Notes: generated by a model from the sequence alone, not told the origin. Positions 9,067 through 17,243 are shown, counted from the stretch's first letter. The stretch: 64,000 nt of DNA from Exiguobacterium acetylicum (GCF_022170825.1 NZ_CP081878.1:2444001-2508000), one strand, 5' to 3'. Made by a program: numbers and translations.

Positions 9067-9566
9067 AACGCAATGATGAAACGACGTGTCTCACGTCCAT
9101 TGCGAACAGTCGGTTCGATTTCCTGTCCGCCGTTAGCTAAGATGACGCGACGTGATGCGAGATTATCCACACCACAGGTCAATAGCACTTGATCCAGTCC
9201 CCGTTTACGCGCTTCTTCAAGCGCAAGCTGAAGACCTGTCGTCGCATACCCTTTCTGACGCTCGGATGGTCGGATGCCGTATCCGATGTGTCCACCGTAC
9301 AATTTTAAGTTCTCCGTCAAATCATGCCGGAAGTTCAATGCTCCAACGATCCGTTCCCCGTCGACCATCCAGTACGTCGAATGGGTGACGAGCCCCGGTC
9401 TGACCGTTGTCTCCATTTCCTTCAGTTCCGCAAAATAAGCGCCGAGCGGCTCATATGTGTCTCCGACTGCTTCCGGCACGATCGTTTCGCCCGACTCTCG
9501 CCAGTCTTCTAAAAAGGCGCGGTATTCTGTCTCCCATGCAAGAGTTGGTTTCATCAACTGCATCAT
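9063..9566 (-). CDS. GNAT family N-acetyltransferase
   Basis: This 167-residue protein resembles the YjcK/RimJ-like GNAT branch. HIGYGIRPSERQKGYAT is the strand and acetyl-CoA loop, and NLASRRVILANGGQ is the C-terminal signature. The substrate is not evident. It overlaps both neighbours by a few bases. Two or three in-frame ATG codons lie at the 5' end (9566, 9563, 9554); a GAGGAGG site about 13 bases before the first favours one of the internal ones. Confidence 0.85.
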   Translation of the reverse strand: MMQLMKPTLAWETEYRAFLEDWRESGETIVPEAVGDTYEPLGAYFAELKEMETTVRPGLVTHSTYWMVDGERIVGALNFRHDLTENLKLYGGHIGYGIRPSERQKGYATTGLQLALEEARKRGLDQVLLTCGVDNLASRRVILANGGQEIEPTVRNGRETRRFIIAL

Positions 9567-10429
9567 TGGTGATTGCGCACCTCCTCTTCAATCAAACGAT
9601 CGAGCCAGTCATCGACATGTTGGAACAGATAGCCCGCTTGTTTTGCGGCTGTCGTATCCATATAAAAATCACGTTCCGGCGCAAGAGGCGATTCATCCTC
9701 TCCTTTTGCGACGAGTTGGCTCGTCGTTCCCGCGACTCGGTCGATTTTATCCATCAGGTCTTGAATCGATATGACCCCGTCACTCGCAGCGTTGATCGGT
9801 CCTGTCATCTCGGAACGGCCACACCACTCAAGAAAGGCTGCTGCTTCATAACTTGAGATATAGCCCATCTTCGCATACGTGTTTTCGGCAACGGTCGGGC
9901 GTCCGTCAAGCGCCCGCTTGATATGAAAGACGAGTCGCTCCGTGTAGTCATCTGGTCCGAGAACGACCGGGAAACGGACAGCAACGACTGGGAACGTCGC
10001 CCGTTGGAAGAAATAACTCTCCGCTTGGCGCTTCCCTTCACCATATCCATGTTCCTTCTCGAGGTCATATTTCCCGGGAAACGGATTGTAGGCGCGTTCC
10101 GTGATATTCGCACCACCGTCTTCATAAACAGACATCGTCGACGTCAACACATAGCGTCCGACTTTTCCTTCAAACGCGTCGATTGCGAGCTTTGCTTGAT
10201 ACGGTGTGAAGCAGATGTTGTCATAGATGACATCCCAGTGCTGTTGACTCAAGTCCTTCATCGTACTACTCGACGTCCGGTCCCCTTTGAAAAATGTCAA
10301 GCCCTTCGCGACTGGTGGAGTATGCTCGCCACGTGTGACGATCGTCACATCATCCCCCGAATCGGCTAAGCGAATCGCTAACCGGCGTCCGAAATAACGT
10401 GTTCCCCCGAAGATCAATACTTTTCTCAT
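9563..10429 (-). CDS. Extended SDR / NAD-dependent epimerase-dehydratase family protein
   Basis: This 288-residue Rossmann-fold protein starts with VLIFGGTRYFGRRLA, an NAD(P)-binding motif with the GGTRxFG form also found in CSP41-like and isoflavone reductase-like proteins. YGEGK near residue 145 fits the YxxxK catalytic pair. The C-terminal part resembles a sugar-nucleotide epimerase tail. The start at 10429 has GGGAGGG eight bases upstream. It heads a small operon with two acetyltransferases. The substrate is unknown. Confidence 0.8.
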   Translation of the reverse strand: MRKVLIFGGTRYFGRRLAIRLADSGDDVTIVTRGEHTPPVAKGLTFFKGDRTSSSTMKDLSQQHWDVIYDNICFTPYQAKLAIDAFEGKVGRYVLTSTMSVYEDGGANITERAYNPFPGKYDLEKEHGYGEGKRQAESYFFQRATFPVVAVRFPVVLGPDDYTERLVFHIKRALDGRPTVAENTYAKMGYISSYEAAAFLEWCGRSEMTGPINAASDGVISIQDLMDKIDRVAGTTSQLVAKGEDESPLAPERDFYMDTTAAKQAGYLFQHVDDWLDRLIEEEVRNHQ

Positions 10430-10512
10430 CCTGAAGCCCTCCCTGTTCGTAGTAGCATTCACTCTCTGTAATATTTCGAGTCAACGGAACAGGTCTCCTG
10501 TATGAAAGCAAT

Positions 10513-10540
10513 AAAAAAATCGTGGACGATGTCCACGATT
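10513..10540 (-). terminator. Terminator of yutM
   Basis: The stem AATCGTGGAC/GTCCACGATT is followed by a run of T residues on the minus strand, just after the yutM stop. Confidence 0.85.
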
Positions 10541-10547
10541 GCATCAA

Positions 10548-10898
10548 TCAACAACCACCCGGTGTACCGGCATTCGTTGCCGTACGGAATGAAGTTCCGC
10601 AACCACATGTTGCGATGGCATTCGGATTCGTGATCGTGAATCCACCGCCAAGCATTGACTGTTTATAATCGACTTCCAGTCCTTTGACGACCGGATAATC
10701 TTTTTCGTCCACGATGACGGTCACGCCGTGCTGCTCGAAAACGAGATCCGTTTCTTTTTGTTGATCGAATCCCATTCCGTACGACAGACCACTACATCCA
10801 CCACCTTGGACGAGCATCCGAAGATTTCGTTCATCTGCTGGTGCCTGCGCCATCATGTCCTGGACTTGTAACGCTGCTGCCTCCGTTAAATGGATCAT
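10548..10898 (-). CDS. yutM: HesB/IscA-type iron-sulfur carrier protein
   Basis: This 116-residue A-type carrier receives Fe-S clusters from the SUF machinery and passes them to apoproteins. The three cysteine ligands are present: Cys35 in GGGCSG and Cys98/Cys100 in the CGCG motif. A short Gly/Cys-bearing tail (TPGGC) follows. The length fits the family. It has its own terminator and faces a divergent riboswitch-controlled gene. It belongs functionally with sufCDSUB at 23-28 kb and with yutI at 13.8 kb. Confidence 0.92.
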   Translation of the reverse strand: MIHLTEAAALQVQDMMAQAPADERNLRMLVQGGGCSGLSYGMGFDQQKETDLVFEQHGVTVIVDEKDYPVVKGLEVDYKQSMLGGGFTITNPNAIATCGCGTSFRTATNAGTPGGC

Positions 10899-10968
10899 GT
10901 CATCACCTTCCTTTTCTTTAGTATACGCAACTTTTGAGCGAATCGAAACCTAGTTGCTTGAAACCATC

Positions 10969-10999
10969 TTGAATTCGTTGTATAAATGGTATGTACAAT
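10969..10999 (+). promoter_or_regulatory. Probable promoter of the ribU leader
   Basis: TTGAAT (10969-10974) and TACAAT (10994-10999) lie just ahead of the FMN riboswitch. The spacing is 19 bp; an overlapping TATGTA would give 15 bp. Confidence 0.45.
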
Positions 11000-11010
11000 A
11001 AAATAATCGT

Positions 11011-11157
11011 TCCATCTTCAGGGCAGGGTGAAATTCCCGACCGGCGGTAAACAACTCATATGAGTTGAAGCCCGCGAGCGAATAGGGCGCTATTTGCTGA
11101 TTCTGTGTAATTCAGGAGCCGACAGTATAGTCTGGATGGGAGAAGATGGCGGCATGA
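11011..11157 (+). ncRNA. FMN riboswitch (RFN element)
   Basis: All conserved RFN segments are present in order: CTTCAGGGCAGGGTGAAATT, CCCGACCGGCGGTA, AAGCCCGCGAGC, CAGGAGCCGACAGTATAGTC and TGGATGGGAGAAGATGG. The aptamer binds FMN. A terminator and the ribU gene follow, so riboflavin uptake should be shut off when FMN is plentiful. Confidence 0.97.
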
Positions 11158-11214
11158 GTTTGAATTTGATCGATTTTTGCAATAATCGATTAGGTTTATT
11201 TAATGCGGACTTCT

Positions 11215-11246
11215 CCCCTGTTGATCTCATCAATAGGGGTTTCTTT
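11215..11246 (+). terminator. Expression-platform terminator of the FMN riboswitch
   Basis: The stem CCCCTgTTGAT/ATCAAtAGGGG with loop CTC is followed by TTTCTTT. It lies between the aptamer and ribU and is the likely FMN-dependent switch. Confidence 0.8.
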
Positions 11247-11306
11247 ATGGTCGCAGTCATGCCAATACTTCATCGAGAGGAACGAGCAAAAGGAGACAAT
11301 ACTCGT

Positions 11307-11873
11307 ATGAAACGCACACAAAAAATGGTCACTCTGTCAATGTTAGGTTCAATTTCGTTTGTTCTTATGCTTATCAACTTTCCACTACCGTTCTTACCGA
11401 ACTATCTGAAGATCGACTTCAGTGATGTTCCGGCTCTCGTCGCAGCGATCATGTTCTCACCGGTCGCAGGTGTCATCGTCGAAGCATTGAAGAACGTGTT
11501 GTACTATATCTTCCGCGGAAGTGGTGTTCCGGTCGGAGAATTCGCTAACTTTGCTGCAGGCGTTGCATTCGTACTACCTGTCAGCTGGTTCTACCACAAA
11601 AAGAAATCAACACAAGGTCTCGCAACAGGTCTCGTCGCTGGTACGATCACGATGGCACTTGGTCTTGCGATCCTCAACTATATCTTAATCCTTCCAGCGT
11701 ATGCATGGTTCCTCGGTATGGACTATATGGCGGATCCAGCTGTCAAATGGACAGCGATCACAGCCGGTATCTTACCGTTTAACGTCATCAAGGCACTGTT
11801 TATCTCGGCACTCTTCATTCCATTGTTCTTGAAACTACGACCATGGATGATGCGCCGTCAACAATCTGCTTAA
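11307..11873 (+). CDS. ribU: Riboflavin ECF transporter S component RibU
   Basis: This 188-residue integral membrane protein has about six hydrophobic helices. It is the riboflavin-binding subunit that joins the shared EcfAA'T module, which is not in this window. The segments ALVAAIMFSPVAGVIVEALKN and GEFANFAAGVAFVLP are typical of RibU. The start codon has an AAAAGGAG site; longer readings would begin inside the riboswitch. Control by the FMN riboswitch upstream confirms the role in flavin uptake. Confidence 0.93.
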   Translation: MKRTQKMVTLSMLGSISFVLMLINFPLPFLPNYLKIDFSDVPALVAAIMFSPVAGVIVEALKNVLYYIFRGSGVPVGEFANFAAGVAFVLPVSWFYHKKKSTQGLATGLVAGTITMALGLAILNYILILPAYAWFLGMDYMADPAVKWTAITAGILPFNVIKALFISALFIPLFLKLRPWMMRRQQSA

Positions 11874-11903
11874 TCCGAAAAGCTGCGCCCGCTGACGGAC
11901 ACG

Positions 11904-11938
11904 AATCCCCTCGTTCAAACGAACGAGGGGATTTTTTT
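11904..11938 (+). terminator. Terminator of ribU
   Basis: The stem AATCCCCTCGTTC/GAACGAGGGGATT with loop AAAC is followed by a run of seven T residues. Confidence 0.9.
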
Positions 11939-11945
11939 GCTGCGT

Positions 11946-12179
11946 TCACAGCTCATTCTCTTCGATTTTCAGGTAGATCTTCTCGAGCAACTCTTCCGGT
12001 GTTTCGCCTACGACGGTCTCACCATCAACGAGACAAAAATGATCGAGCGAACAAATGCCACAATAGCCGAGGCAACCGTATTCGACGACGTCAACGTTCG
12101 GGTCACGTTCGAGTTGCTCCATGACGACCTGTGTCCCAGCCGCTAAGTTACTAATACAAAATTCAATAATCGGATTCAC
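11946..12179 (-). CDS. yuzB: YuzB family (DUF1450) cysteine-rich small protein
   Basis: This 77-residue protein has cysteines in FCISN and a C-x4-C-x2-C cluster (YGCLGYCGICS), laid out like a thioredoxin-fold [2Fe-2S] domain. Function is unproven. It sits divergently from yutJ, as in B. subtilis, and among Fe-S carrier genes, which suggests a redox or Fe-S role. The start is preceded by an AAGGAGGAAAAA ribosome site. Confidence 0.85.
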   Translation of the reverse strand: MNPIIEFCISNLAAGTQVVMEQLERDPNVDVVEYGCLGYCGICSLDHFCLVDGETVVGETPEELLEKIYLKIEENEL

Positions 12180-12271
12180 TTTTTTTCCTCCTTCAAGCAG
12201 GAAACGACCTGCCTCATGTCGTATTATACAAGGTCAGACTGATTTAGGGGAACTAAGGGGGATTTTACGTT

Positions 12272-13324
12272 ATGAAGCAATTGGTCGTACTCGGCGGAGG
12301 ATATGGTGGAATGAGGATTTGTGAGCGATTCAAGGACGAGGAAGTTGCCGTCACGCTCGTTGACCGTCTACCGTACCACGCACTCAAAACCGAATATTAC
12401 GCACTCGCAGCAGGTACATTATCAGATCGAGATGTCCGGATTGAATTTCCGGAGGGGAAACATCTTACCTATAAATATGGACATGTCATCAAAATTTCAC
12501 CCGAGACGAATACGGTCCATCTGCAAGATGGGTCAGAACTATTCTATGATGACTTGATCATCGCCCTCGGTTGTGAGGATAAATACCACAACATTCCGGG
12601 TGCTCAAGAGTTTACATATAGCATCCAGACACTTGAGGAATCACGGAAGACACAACAAGCGATTTGTGGACTCTCACCAGGGTCTGTCGTCTCAATCGTC
12701 GGTGCTGGTCTATCTGGTGTCGAACTTGCCAGTGAGCTGCACGAGAGCCGGAAAGATTTGACGATTCGTTTGTTCGACCGCGGACCATCTGTCTTGTCGT
12801 TCTTATCGGACAAAGTCTCGTCTTACGTTCAGGAATGGTTCGAGGAGCACGATGTTGAAGTCATCAACAATTCGAACGTCACGCTCGTCACAGCGGACGA
12901 CGTTCGTAACGGCGACGATACGTACCCATCCGACTTAACGATTTGGACGGCGGGTACACAACCGGTCAAAGTCGTTCGCGATCTCGGCTTTGCTGCGGAC
13001 AGCGGTGGTCGAATCAAATTAACAGAACACCATCATGTACCGGAATACGATAATCTATTCGTCATCGGTGATTGCGCAAGTCTACCGTATGCACCAAGTG
13101 GTCAACTTGCAGAACATCAGGCAGAACAAGTTGTCGATGTCCTGCAAGCGAAGTGGCAAGGTAAAAAGTTACCGAAGTTGCCAGAAATCAAACTGCGCGG
13201 GATGCTCGGATCACTCGGAAAATCAGATGGGTTCGGAATCGTCATGGGCAAACAGGCGCTGACAGGAAAAGTCCCACGTCTCCTGAAGTCCGGTGTCTTA
13301 TGGAAACATAAAAAAATTAAATGA
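12272..13324 (+). CDS. yutJ: NAD(P)/FAD-dependent oxidoreductase, YutJ (NDH-2 family)
   Basis: This 350-residue flavoprotein is a shorter relative of the NDH-2 at 5.9 kb. LVVLGGGYGGM binds FAD, VVSIVGAGLSGVELA binds NAD(P)H and NLFVIGDCASL contacts FAD. It is about 50 residues shorter than true NDH-2 enzymes, which may reduce membrane binding, so its physiological electron acceptor is uncertain. An AAGGGGGA site precedes the start. It is transcribed alone and ends at a bidirectional hairpin. Confidence 0.85.
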   Translation: MKQLVVLGGGYGGMRICERFKDEEVAVTLVDRLPYHALKTEYYALAAGTLSDRDVRIEFPEGKHLTYKYGHVIKISPETNTVHLQDGSELFYDDLIIALGCEDKYHNIPGAQEFTYSIQTLEESRKTQQAICGLSPGSVVSIVGAGLSGVELASELHESRKDLTIRLFDRGPSVLSFLSDKVSSYVQEWFEEHDVEVINNSNVTLVTADDVRNGDDTYPSDLTIWTAGTQPVKVVRDLGFAADSGGRIKLTEHHHVPEYDNLFVIGDCASLPYAPSGQLAEHQAEQVVDVLQAKWQGKKLPKLPEIKLRGMLGSLGKSDGFGIVMGKQALTGKVPRLLKSGVLWKHKKIK

Positions 13325-13326
13325 GC

Positions 13327-13363
13327 AAAAAGAGGTGTCCCGATCTTTGGGATACCTCTTTTT
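13327..13363. terminator. Bidirectional terminator between yutJ and yuzD
   Basis: AAAAAGAGGTGTCCC pairs with GGGATACCTCTTTTT and gives T runs on both strands between two convergent genes. Confidence 0.85.
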
Positions 13364-13366
13364 CGT

Positions 13367-13663
13367 TCACCCCGTCTGACTCAACTTTGCATCGATTGCC
13401 GCCGTAATCGTTTTCAGCTTGACGTACCCCTCGTCAATCATCTCGTCATCGAGAACAATCAACGGATAAAAATAGACATCCTCTTTCAAGGCTTCTGTCC
13501 ATTGATCCGATGCGGCTGTCTCGAAATCGATATAGCGTAACGTCATCGCTTGCTCATATTTCCGTCCGAGGACGGCTTGTAGCCAACTGAACGTCTCTTC
13601 CGAGCTGGGTGCCCCGACACAACTCGGACAAGTGACCGCTGTTCCGTAGACCGTGATTTCCAT
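13367..13663 (-). CDS. yuzD: YuzD family (DUF1462) thioredoxin-like protein
   Basis: This 98-residue protein starts [20 protein letters not shown]. The CPSC motif lies at the end of the first beta strand of a thioredoxin fold. It is adjacent to and divergent from yutI, as in B. subtilis. The C-terminus contains [15 protein letters not shown], which resembles the cis-proline strand region. A role in thiol redox or Fe-S biogenesis is inference from the fold and neighbours. Confidence 0.85.
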   Translation of the reverse strand: MEITVYGTAVTCPSCVGAPSSEETFSWLQAVLGRKYEQAMTLRYIDFETAASDQWTEALKEDVYFYPLIVLDDEMIDEGYVKLKTITAAIDAKLSQTG

Positions 13664-13715
13664 CTTGAAGTCCCCCTTTTCAATTCACTCCTCTTTAGTA
13701 TACAAGTTTTCCAGA

Positions 13716-13744
13716 TTGAGAACATTTTTCAACCCTGTTACAAT
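13716..13744 (+). promoter_or_regulatory. Sigma-A promoter of yutI
   Basis: TTGAGA (13716-13721) and TACAAT (13739-13744) are 17 bp apart, 29 bp before the start codon. Confidence 0.7.
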
Positions 13745-13772
13745 GAAACTATACGAAAGGATGTGTTTACGC

Positions 13773-14000
13773 ATGGAAATGTTTGATCAAGTGAATGAAG
13801 TTCTTGAAAAATTGCGTCCGTTCCTTCTTCGTGATGGAGGAGACGTTGAACTCGTAGATGTAGAAGACGGAATCGTAAAACTCCGTTTGATGGGAGCTTG
13901 TGGTAGCTGCCCAAGTTCAACAATCACATTGAAGGCCGGTATCGAACGTGCCCTTCTTGAAGAAGTCGCTGGCGTCGTCGAAGTCGAACAAGTCTTCTAA
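13773..14000 (+). CDS. yutI: NifU-like C-terminal domain Fe-S scaffold protein
   Basis: This 75-residue NFU domain has the CGSC (CxxC) motif that holds an Fe-S cluster at a dimer interface. The sequence [20 protein letters not shown] is diagnostic for the family. It delivers clusters to target enzymes and complements YutM. The start at 13773 is the one that fits the family; an AAAGGATG site lies about 12 bases away. A terminator follows directly. Confidence 0.93.
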   Translation: MEMFDQVNEVLEKLRPFLLRDGGDVELVDVEDGIVKLRLMGACGSCPSSTITLKAGIERALLEEVAGVVEVEQVF

Positions 14001-14007
14001 TACATGA

Positions 14008-14039
14008 AATCCCGAACGAATTCTCGTTCGGGATTTTTT
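14008..14039 (+). terminator. Terminator of yutI
   Basis: AATCCCGAACGA pairs with TCGTTCGGGATT and is followed by TTTTTT. Confidence 0.88.
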
Positions 14040-14042
14040 GAT

Positions 14043-14807
14043 TCACAGAATCCATTCAGCTAACGTATCGACCATATATGTCGGTTGACGGTCCTGCCCT
14101 TGAATGAAGACTGGTGTATGGACACCAGAATTGACGTGCATCGTCCGGATGCCTCCATTGATTCCGAACAGAATGTCCGTATGGTAGTTATCCCCGACCA
14201 TGATGACATCTTCTTTTGACAGACCAATCATTTCTGTCGCGATATCAACCATGACCGGTTCCGGTTTACCGATAAAGAACGGTTCCTTCTCCGTCGTCAC
14301 GCGTAGGACTGCTGTCAAGGCACCGTTTCCTGGTAAGAAACCACGTTCTGTCGGAATCGCGATATCACCATTCGTTGAGATGAACCGCGCACCGGCACGA
14401 ATCGCAAGCGCACCAACAGCAAGTTTTTCATACGTGATTTGACGATCGAGACCGATGACGACGTAGTCTGCTGCTTCGGTTGCGACGACGTCTAACCCTT
14501 CTCGTTCAAGCGCATCAATCAGTCCTGTTTCTCCGATCGCATAGACGCGCGCTTTCGGTGACAAATCAGCGATATAACGACCGGTCGCCATCGCGCTCGT
14601 CAAGACGTGTTTCGCATCGGAATGAACACCCATCCCGCGTAACTTCTCCGCCACGGCTTCTGCCGTCATCGACGCATTATTCGTCACGAACAAGTACGGA
14701 ATTCCTTCTGCTTGCAGACGATTGACGAAATCGACCGCTTCTTTTACCGGTTCCGTTCCGTTATACATCGTTCCATCTAAATCAAATAAATAGCCTTTTG
14801 CCTTCAT
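14043..14807 (-). CDS. yutF: HAD-superfamily sugar/nucleotide phosphatase, NagD-like
   Basis: This 254-residue haloacid-dehalogenase phosphatase has the catalytic aspartates Asp9 and Asp11 in FDLDGTMYNG, the motif II threonine in FVTNNAS, the motif III lysine in FIGKPEP and the metal-binding aspartates in MVGDNYHTDI. A C2 cap lies between motifs II and III. The family dephosphorylates small phosphometabolites, and the natural substrate is not certain. It starts seven bases after the yutE stop, so the two genes probably form an operon. Confidence 0.9.
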   Translation of the reverse strand: MKAKGYLFDLDGTMYNGTEPVKEAVDFVNRLQAEGIPYLFVTNNASMTAEAVAEKLRGMGVHSDAKHVLTSAMATGRYIADLSPKARVYAIGETGLIDALEREGLDVVATEAADYVVIGLDRQITYEKLAVGALAIRAGARFISTNGDIAIPTERGFLPGNGALTAVLRVTTEKEPFFIGKPEPVMVDIATEMIGLSKEDVIMVGDNYHTDILFGINGGIRTMHVNSGVHTPVFIQGQDRQPTYMVDTLAEWIL

Positions 14808-14813
14808 CCTGAC

Positions 14814-15257
14814 TCACTCCTCGTTTGGTAAAAATGCAGACACCGGTCCGAGTTCTGTCTCGATATACCGACGAATCGCTTCCGGGAAACGACGTAGTTC
14901 TGCTTCCTCTGTCTCTAGTACCGCCCGAATCTCCGCCATACTTGACTCTGTGAATGACCGGACGATCAACGTACGTAACGCAACGAGCTTCTTTAGACTC
15001 GTCGCAAGCGGTCCATCAATGACCTTCTCATCTTCTAAGATAAGGATGATATCTTCATAACTTCCCGGATCCCGCATGATGAATCCATCAATCATACTGT
15101 TTCCGATGTCAATGACACTCTCAATGACTAAAAAACCAATCCGTTCTATAGCCAGTGCTGTCGTCACCGGATCCCCCGTAACTTCTTTACTTTGTCGAAG
15201 TGCCGTCTCATAACAGACGACCGTCTCTTCGATTTTTTGACGATTGACGAAATACAT
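14814..15257 (-). CDS. yutE: DUF86 (HepT-like HEPN) family protein, YutE
   Basis: This 147-residue all-helical protein belongs to the DUF86/HEPN group. Active HepT toxins carry an R-x4-6-H RNase motif; here the matching segment reads LRTLIVRSF, with arginine where the histidine should be, so RNase activity is doubtful. No MNT nucleotidyltransferase antitoxin gene is adjacent. The partner is yutF, as in Bacillus, which suggests a housekeeping role. The start at MYFVNRQ is favoured by a GAGGGGG site seven bases upstream; the longer reading by two codons overlaps that site. Confidence 0.8.
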   Translation of the reverse strand: MYFVNRQKIEETVVCYETALRQSKEVTGDPVTTALAIERIGFLVIESVIDIGNSMIDGFIMRDPGSYEDIILILEDEKVIDGPLATSLKKLVALRTLIVRSFTESSMAEIRAVLETEEAELRRFPEAIRRYIETELGPVSAFLPNEE

Positions 15258-15322
15258 CTTCATTCCCCCTCACATCCTCCATTTTATCGCTATCGAGCAA
15301 TCCTGAAAAGTAGAAAGGTCAT

Positions 15323-15351
15323 TTGCATCACATTACCCAATGTGTTATCCT
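15323..15351 (+). promoter_or_regulatory. glpX promoter with an internal palindrome
   Basis: TTGCAT (15323-15328) and TATCCT (15346-15351) are 17 bp apart. The spacer holds the perfect inverted repeat CACATT-ACCC-AATGTG, a likely repressor site. A second repeat, GTCAC-ATTG-GTGAC, lies downstream at 15381-15394. Confidence 0.55.
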
Positions 15352-15408
15352 CAATTTAGATTTTTGCTGAAAATAGTATGTCACATTGGTGACGTGGAGG
15401 TTATATAC

Positions 15409-16389
15409 ATGGAACGGGAACTCGCACTGGAAATCGTACGCGCTACGGAAGCAGCAGCACTAGCTTCTGCTCAATGGATTGGTCGCGGTAAGAAAAATGA
15501 AGCGGATGATGCAGCAACAACTGCGATGCGCGAAGTCTTGAACACGGTCAACATGAACGGAACGGTCGTCATCGGTGAAGGCGAACTCGACGAAGCACCG
15601 ATGCTCTTCATCGGCGAACGTGTCGGAACAGCAAACGGTCCAATCGTTGATATCGCCGTCGATCCGCTTGAAGGTACGAACATCGTCGCTAAAGGACTCG
15701 GCAATGCGATGGTCGTCATCGCCGTCGCCGATCAAGGTGCCCTGCTCCACGCACCCGATATGTATATGGATAAATTAACAGTTGGACCGAACTTAAAAGG
15801 GCATGTCTCGCTTGACGATCCACTTGAAGTCATCATTGAAAAAGCAGCTCAATACAACAATAAACGGATTGAGGACGTCACGGTCATCATGCAAGACCGT
15901 CCACGTCATGATCATTTCCGTGAAGCAGCGATGCGGATGGGCGCACGCGTCCGTCTGTTTGAAGACGGTGATGTCTCCGCTGGAATCGCACCACTCTCTC
16001 CTGCGACGGGAATCGATATCTTCATCGGCACAGGCGGTGCTCCTGAAGGCGTCATCACGGCTGCTGCCGTCAAAGCGATGGGCGGCGACATGCAGGCACG
16101 TTTACATCCGATGAACGAAGAAGAAACCGCTCGTGTCATCCGGATGGGGCTTGAAGATCCGCTCCAACTCTTGACGCTTGATGACCTTATTAAAAGCGAC
16201 GATTGTATTTTTGCCGCGACAGGCGTCACAACGGGTGAAATGCTCGACGGCGTCAAGTTCTTGACGGATGATATCGTCGAAACGACATCCCTCGTCATGC
16301 GTTCAAAGACACGGACGATTCGAAAAGTCATCGCCGAGCATAGCTTATCGCGTAAACCATACTTGCAAAAAGTCCCCCAAACCCTTTAA
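15409..16389 (+). CDS. glpX: Class II fructose-1,6-bisphosphatase
   Basis: This 326-residue gluconeogenic enzyme removes the 1-phosphate of fructose-1,6-bisphosphate. GEGELDEAPML supplies metal-binding acidic residues and DPLEGTNIVAKG is the GlpX form of the DP(L/I)(D/E)GT phosphatase signature; GTGGAPEGVI lies in the substrate site. The start has GGAGG eight bases upstream; the longer reading would begin in the promoter. It is followed at short distance by a small gene that probably shares the transcript. The palindromes around the promoter suggest regulation by carbon source. Confidence 0.93.
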   Translation: MERELALEIVRATEAAALASAQWIGRGKKNEADDAATTAMREVLNTVNMNGTVVIGEGELDEAPMLFIGERVGTANGPIVDIAVDPLEGTNIVAKGLGNAMVVIAVADQGALLHAPDMYMDKLTVGPNLKGHVSLDDPLEVIIEKAAQYNNKRIEDVTVIMQDRPRHDHFREAAMRMGARVRLFEDGDVSAGIAPLSPATGIDIFIGTGGAPEGVITAAAVKAMGGDMQARLHPMNEEETARVIRMGLEDPLQLLTLDDLIKSDDCIFAATGVTTGEMLDGVKFLTDDIVETTSLVMRSKTRTIRKVIAEHSLSRKPYLQKVPQTL

Positions 16390-16424
16390 TCTGAAACTGA
16401 TGTTAGGGAAATGAGGGAAGCTAA

Positions 16425-16700
16425 ATGATGGAAGAACGTGATTTTTTATATGATGATGTCGAACAAACGAAGACACGCTTCGTCAGTTGGATTGGAGAAG
16501 CCAGTCGGTTTGATCTCGCCATCACCCACTCAGAGCATTTTTACGGTAAGATTCTCGTCTTGAATCTCTTATCGAATCGCTTTGCGATCATCGGCGCGGA
16601 TGATTTTGATGAACCTGGCTACATCGCCACGGCGTTTGACGTCGAAGACGATGCGGCAACGGAACTCGAGATGTACCTGCGCGCTTATATCGGTCTATGA
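16425..16700 (+). CDS. DUF3055-like small protein
   Basis: This 91-residue acidic soluble protein contains LYDDVEQTKTRFVSWIGE and RFAIIGADDFDEPGYIA. I match these from memory to the DUF3055 family of Bacillales, whose function is unknown. It lies 36 bp after glpX with no terminator between and ends at a strong hairpin, so it is probably co-transcribed with glpX. A GAGGG site precedes the start. Confidence 0.7.
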   Translation: MMEERDFLYDDVEQTKTRFVSWIGEASRFDLAITHSEHFYGKILVLNLLSNRFAIIGADDFDEPGYIATAFDVEDDAATELEMYLRAYIGL

Positions 16701-16735
16701 AAAAAGCCTTCGTCCGTGGACGAAGGCTTTTTCTT
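16700..16735 (+). terminator. Terminator of the glpX unit
   Basis: AAAAAAGCCTTCGTCC pairs with GACGAAGGCTTTTT; T and A runs on both sides make it bidirectional for the convergent gene as well. Confidence 0.88.
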
Positions 16736-17180
16736 ATAAGAGACGATCGTTTCGTTCATTTAGCGTGTTTGGTCCACTAAAGACATTCGTATTGTCTGAC
16801 TCGTCATGGGCACGGCGTTCTGAATGCTGATCCGCTTCATCACCGACGAGTAATACGAACTGACCACTTTCGACCGCATGGTTCGCACGATCGACATCTT
16901 CTTTCGTTAAGCCACTTCCATGAATCGCATCTCCATGAGAAGCTGTGTCATCTTTTTTGAAGATGCTCTTGATTTCCTGCCAGAGATTACGATGATCTTC
17001 CTGCGACAAACGTGTTGATGTCTGTTGATTGTTTAAATCCGCAAGCTCCTCAATCTGTTCGAGATCGTATTTGTCGTGCGCCAAGACTTTTAGATCAGTC
17101 GAGACGACACCGGCAACACGGAGATCGTGCACGGCACTAACGACTTCTGGTACGGATGAGTAAATTCCAACGATTCGCAT
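16734..17180 (-). CDS. General stress protein with YflT domain
   Basis: This 148-residue soluble protein begins RIVGIYSSVPEVVSAVHDLRVAGVVSTDLKVLA, the beta-alpha-beta pattern of the YflT (heat-induced general stress protein) domain. The second half is hydrophilic and rich in acidic and asparagine residues. Members in B. subtilis belong to the SigB general stress regulon. A SigB-like promoter lies at 17218-17243 upstream. The molecular function is unknown. Confidence 0.8.
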   Translation of the reverse strand: MRIVGIYSSVPEVVSAVHDLRVAGVVSTDLKVLAHDKYDLEQIEELADLNNQQTSTRLSQEDHRNLWQEIKSIFKKDDTASHGDAIHGSGLTKEDVDRANHAVESGQFVLLVGDEADQHSERRAHDESDNTNVFSGPNTLNERNDRLL

Positions 17181-17217
17181 GGATAGTTCCCCCTATAGGT
17201 ACGTGATACTTATAGTA

Positions 17218-17243
17218 ATAGCCGAATTCCGTCCACTGGAAAC
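17218..17243 (-). promoter_or_regulatory. Candidate SigB promoter of the stress gene
   Basis: On the minus strand GTTTCC and GGCTAT are 14 bp apart, against the SigB consensus GTTTAA-N12-14-GGGTAT. The -35 core GTTT is intact and the -10 matches at five of six positions. No good sigma-A promoter is apparent. Confidence 0.45.

Noticed and set aside
14814-15257. HEPN-MNT toxin-antitoxin system at yutE
   Set aside because: No nucleotidyltransferase gene is adjacent, the RNase motif lacks its histidine, and the gene pair is conserved housekeeping order.
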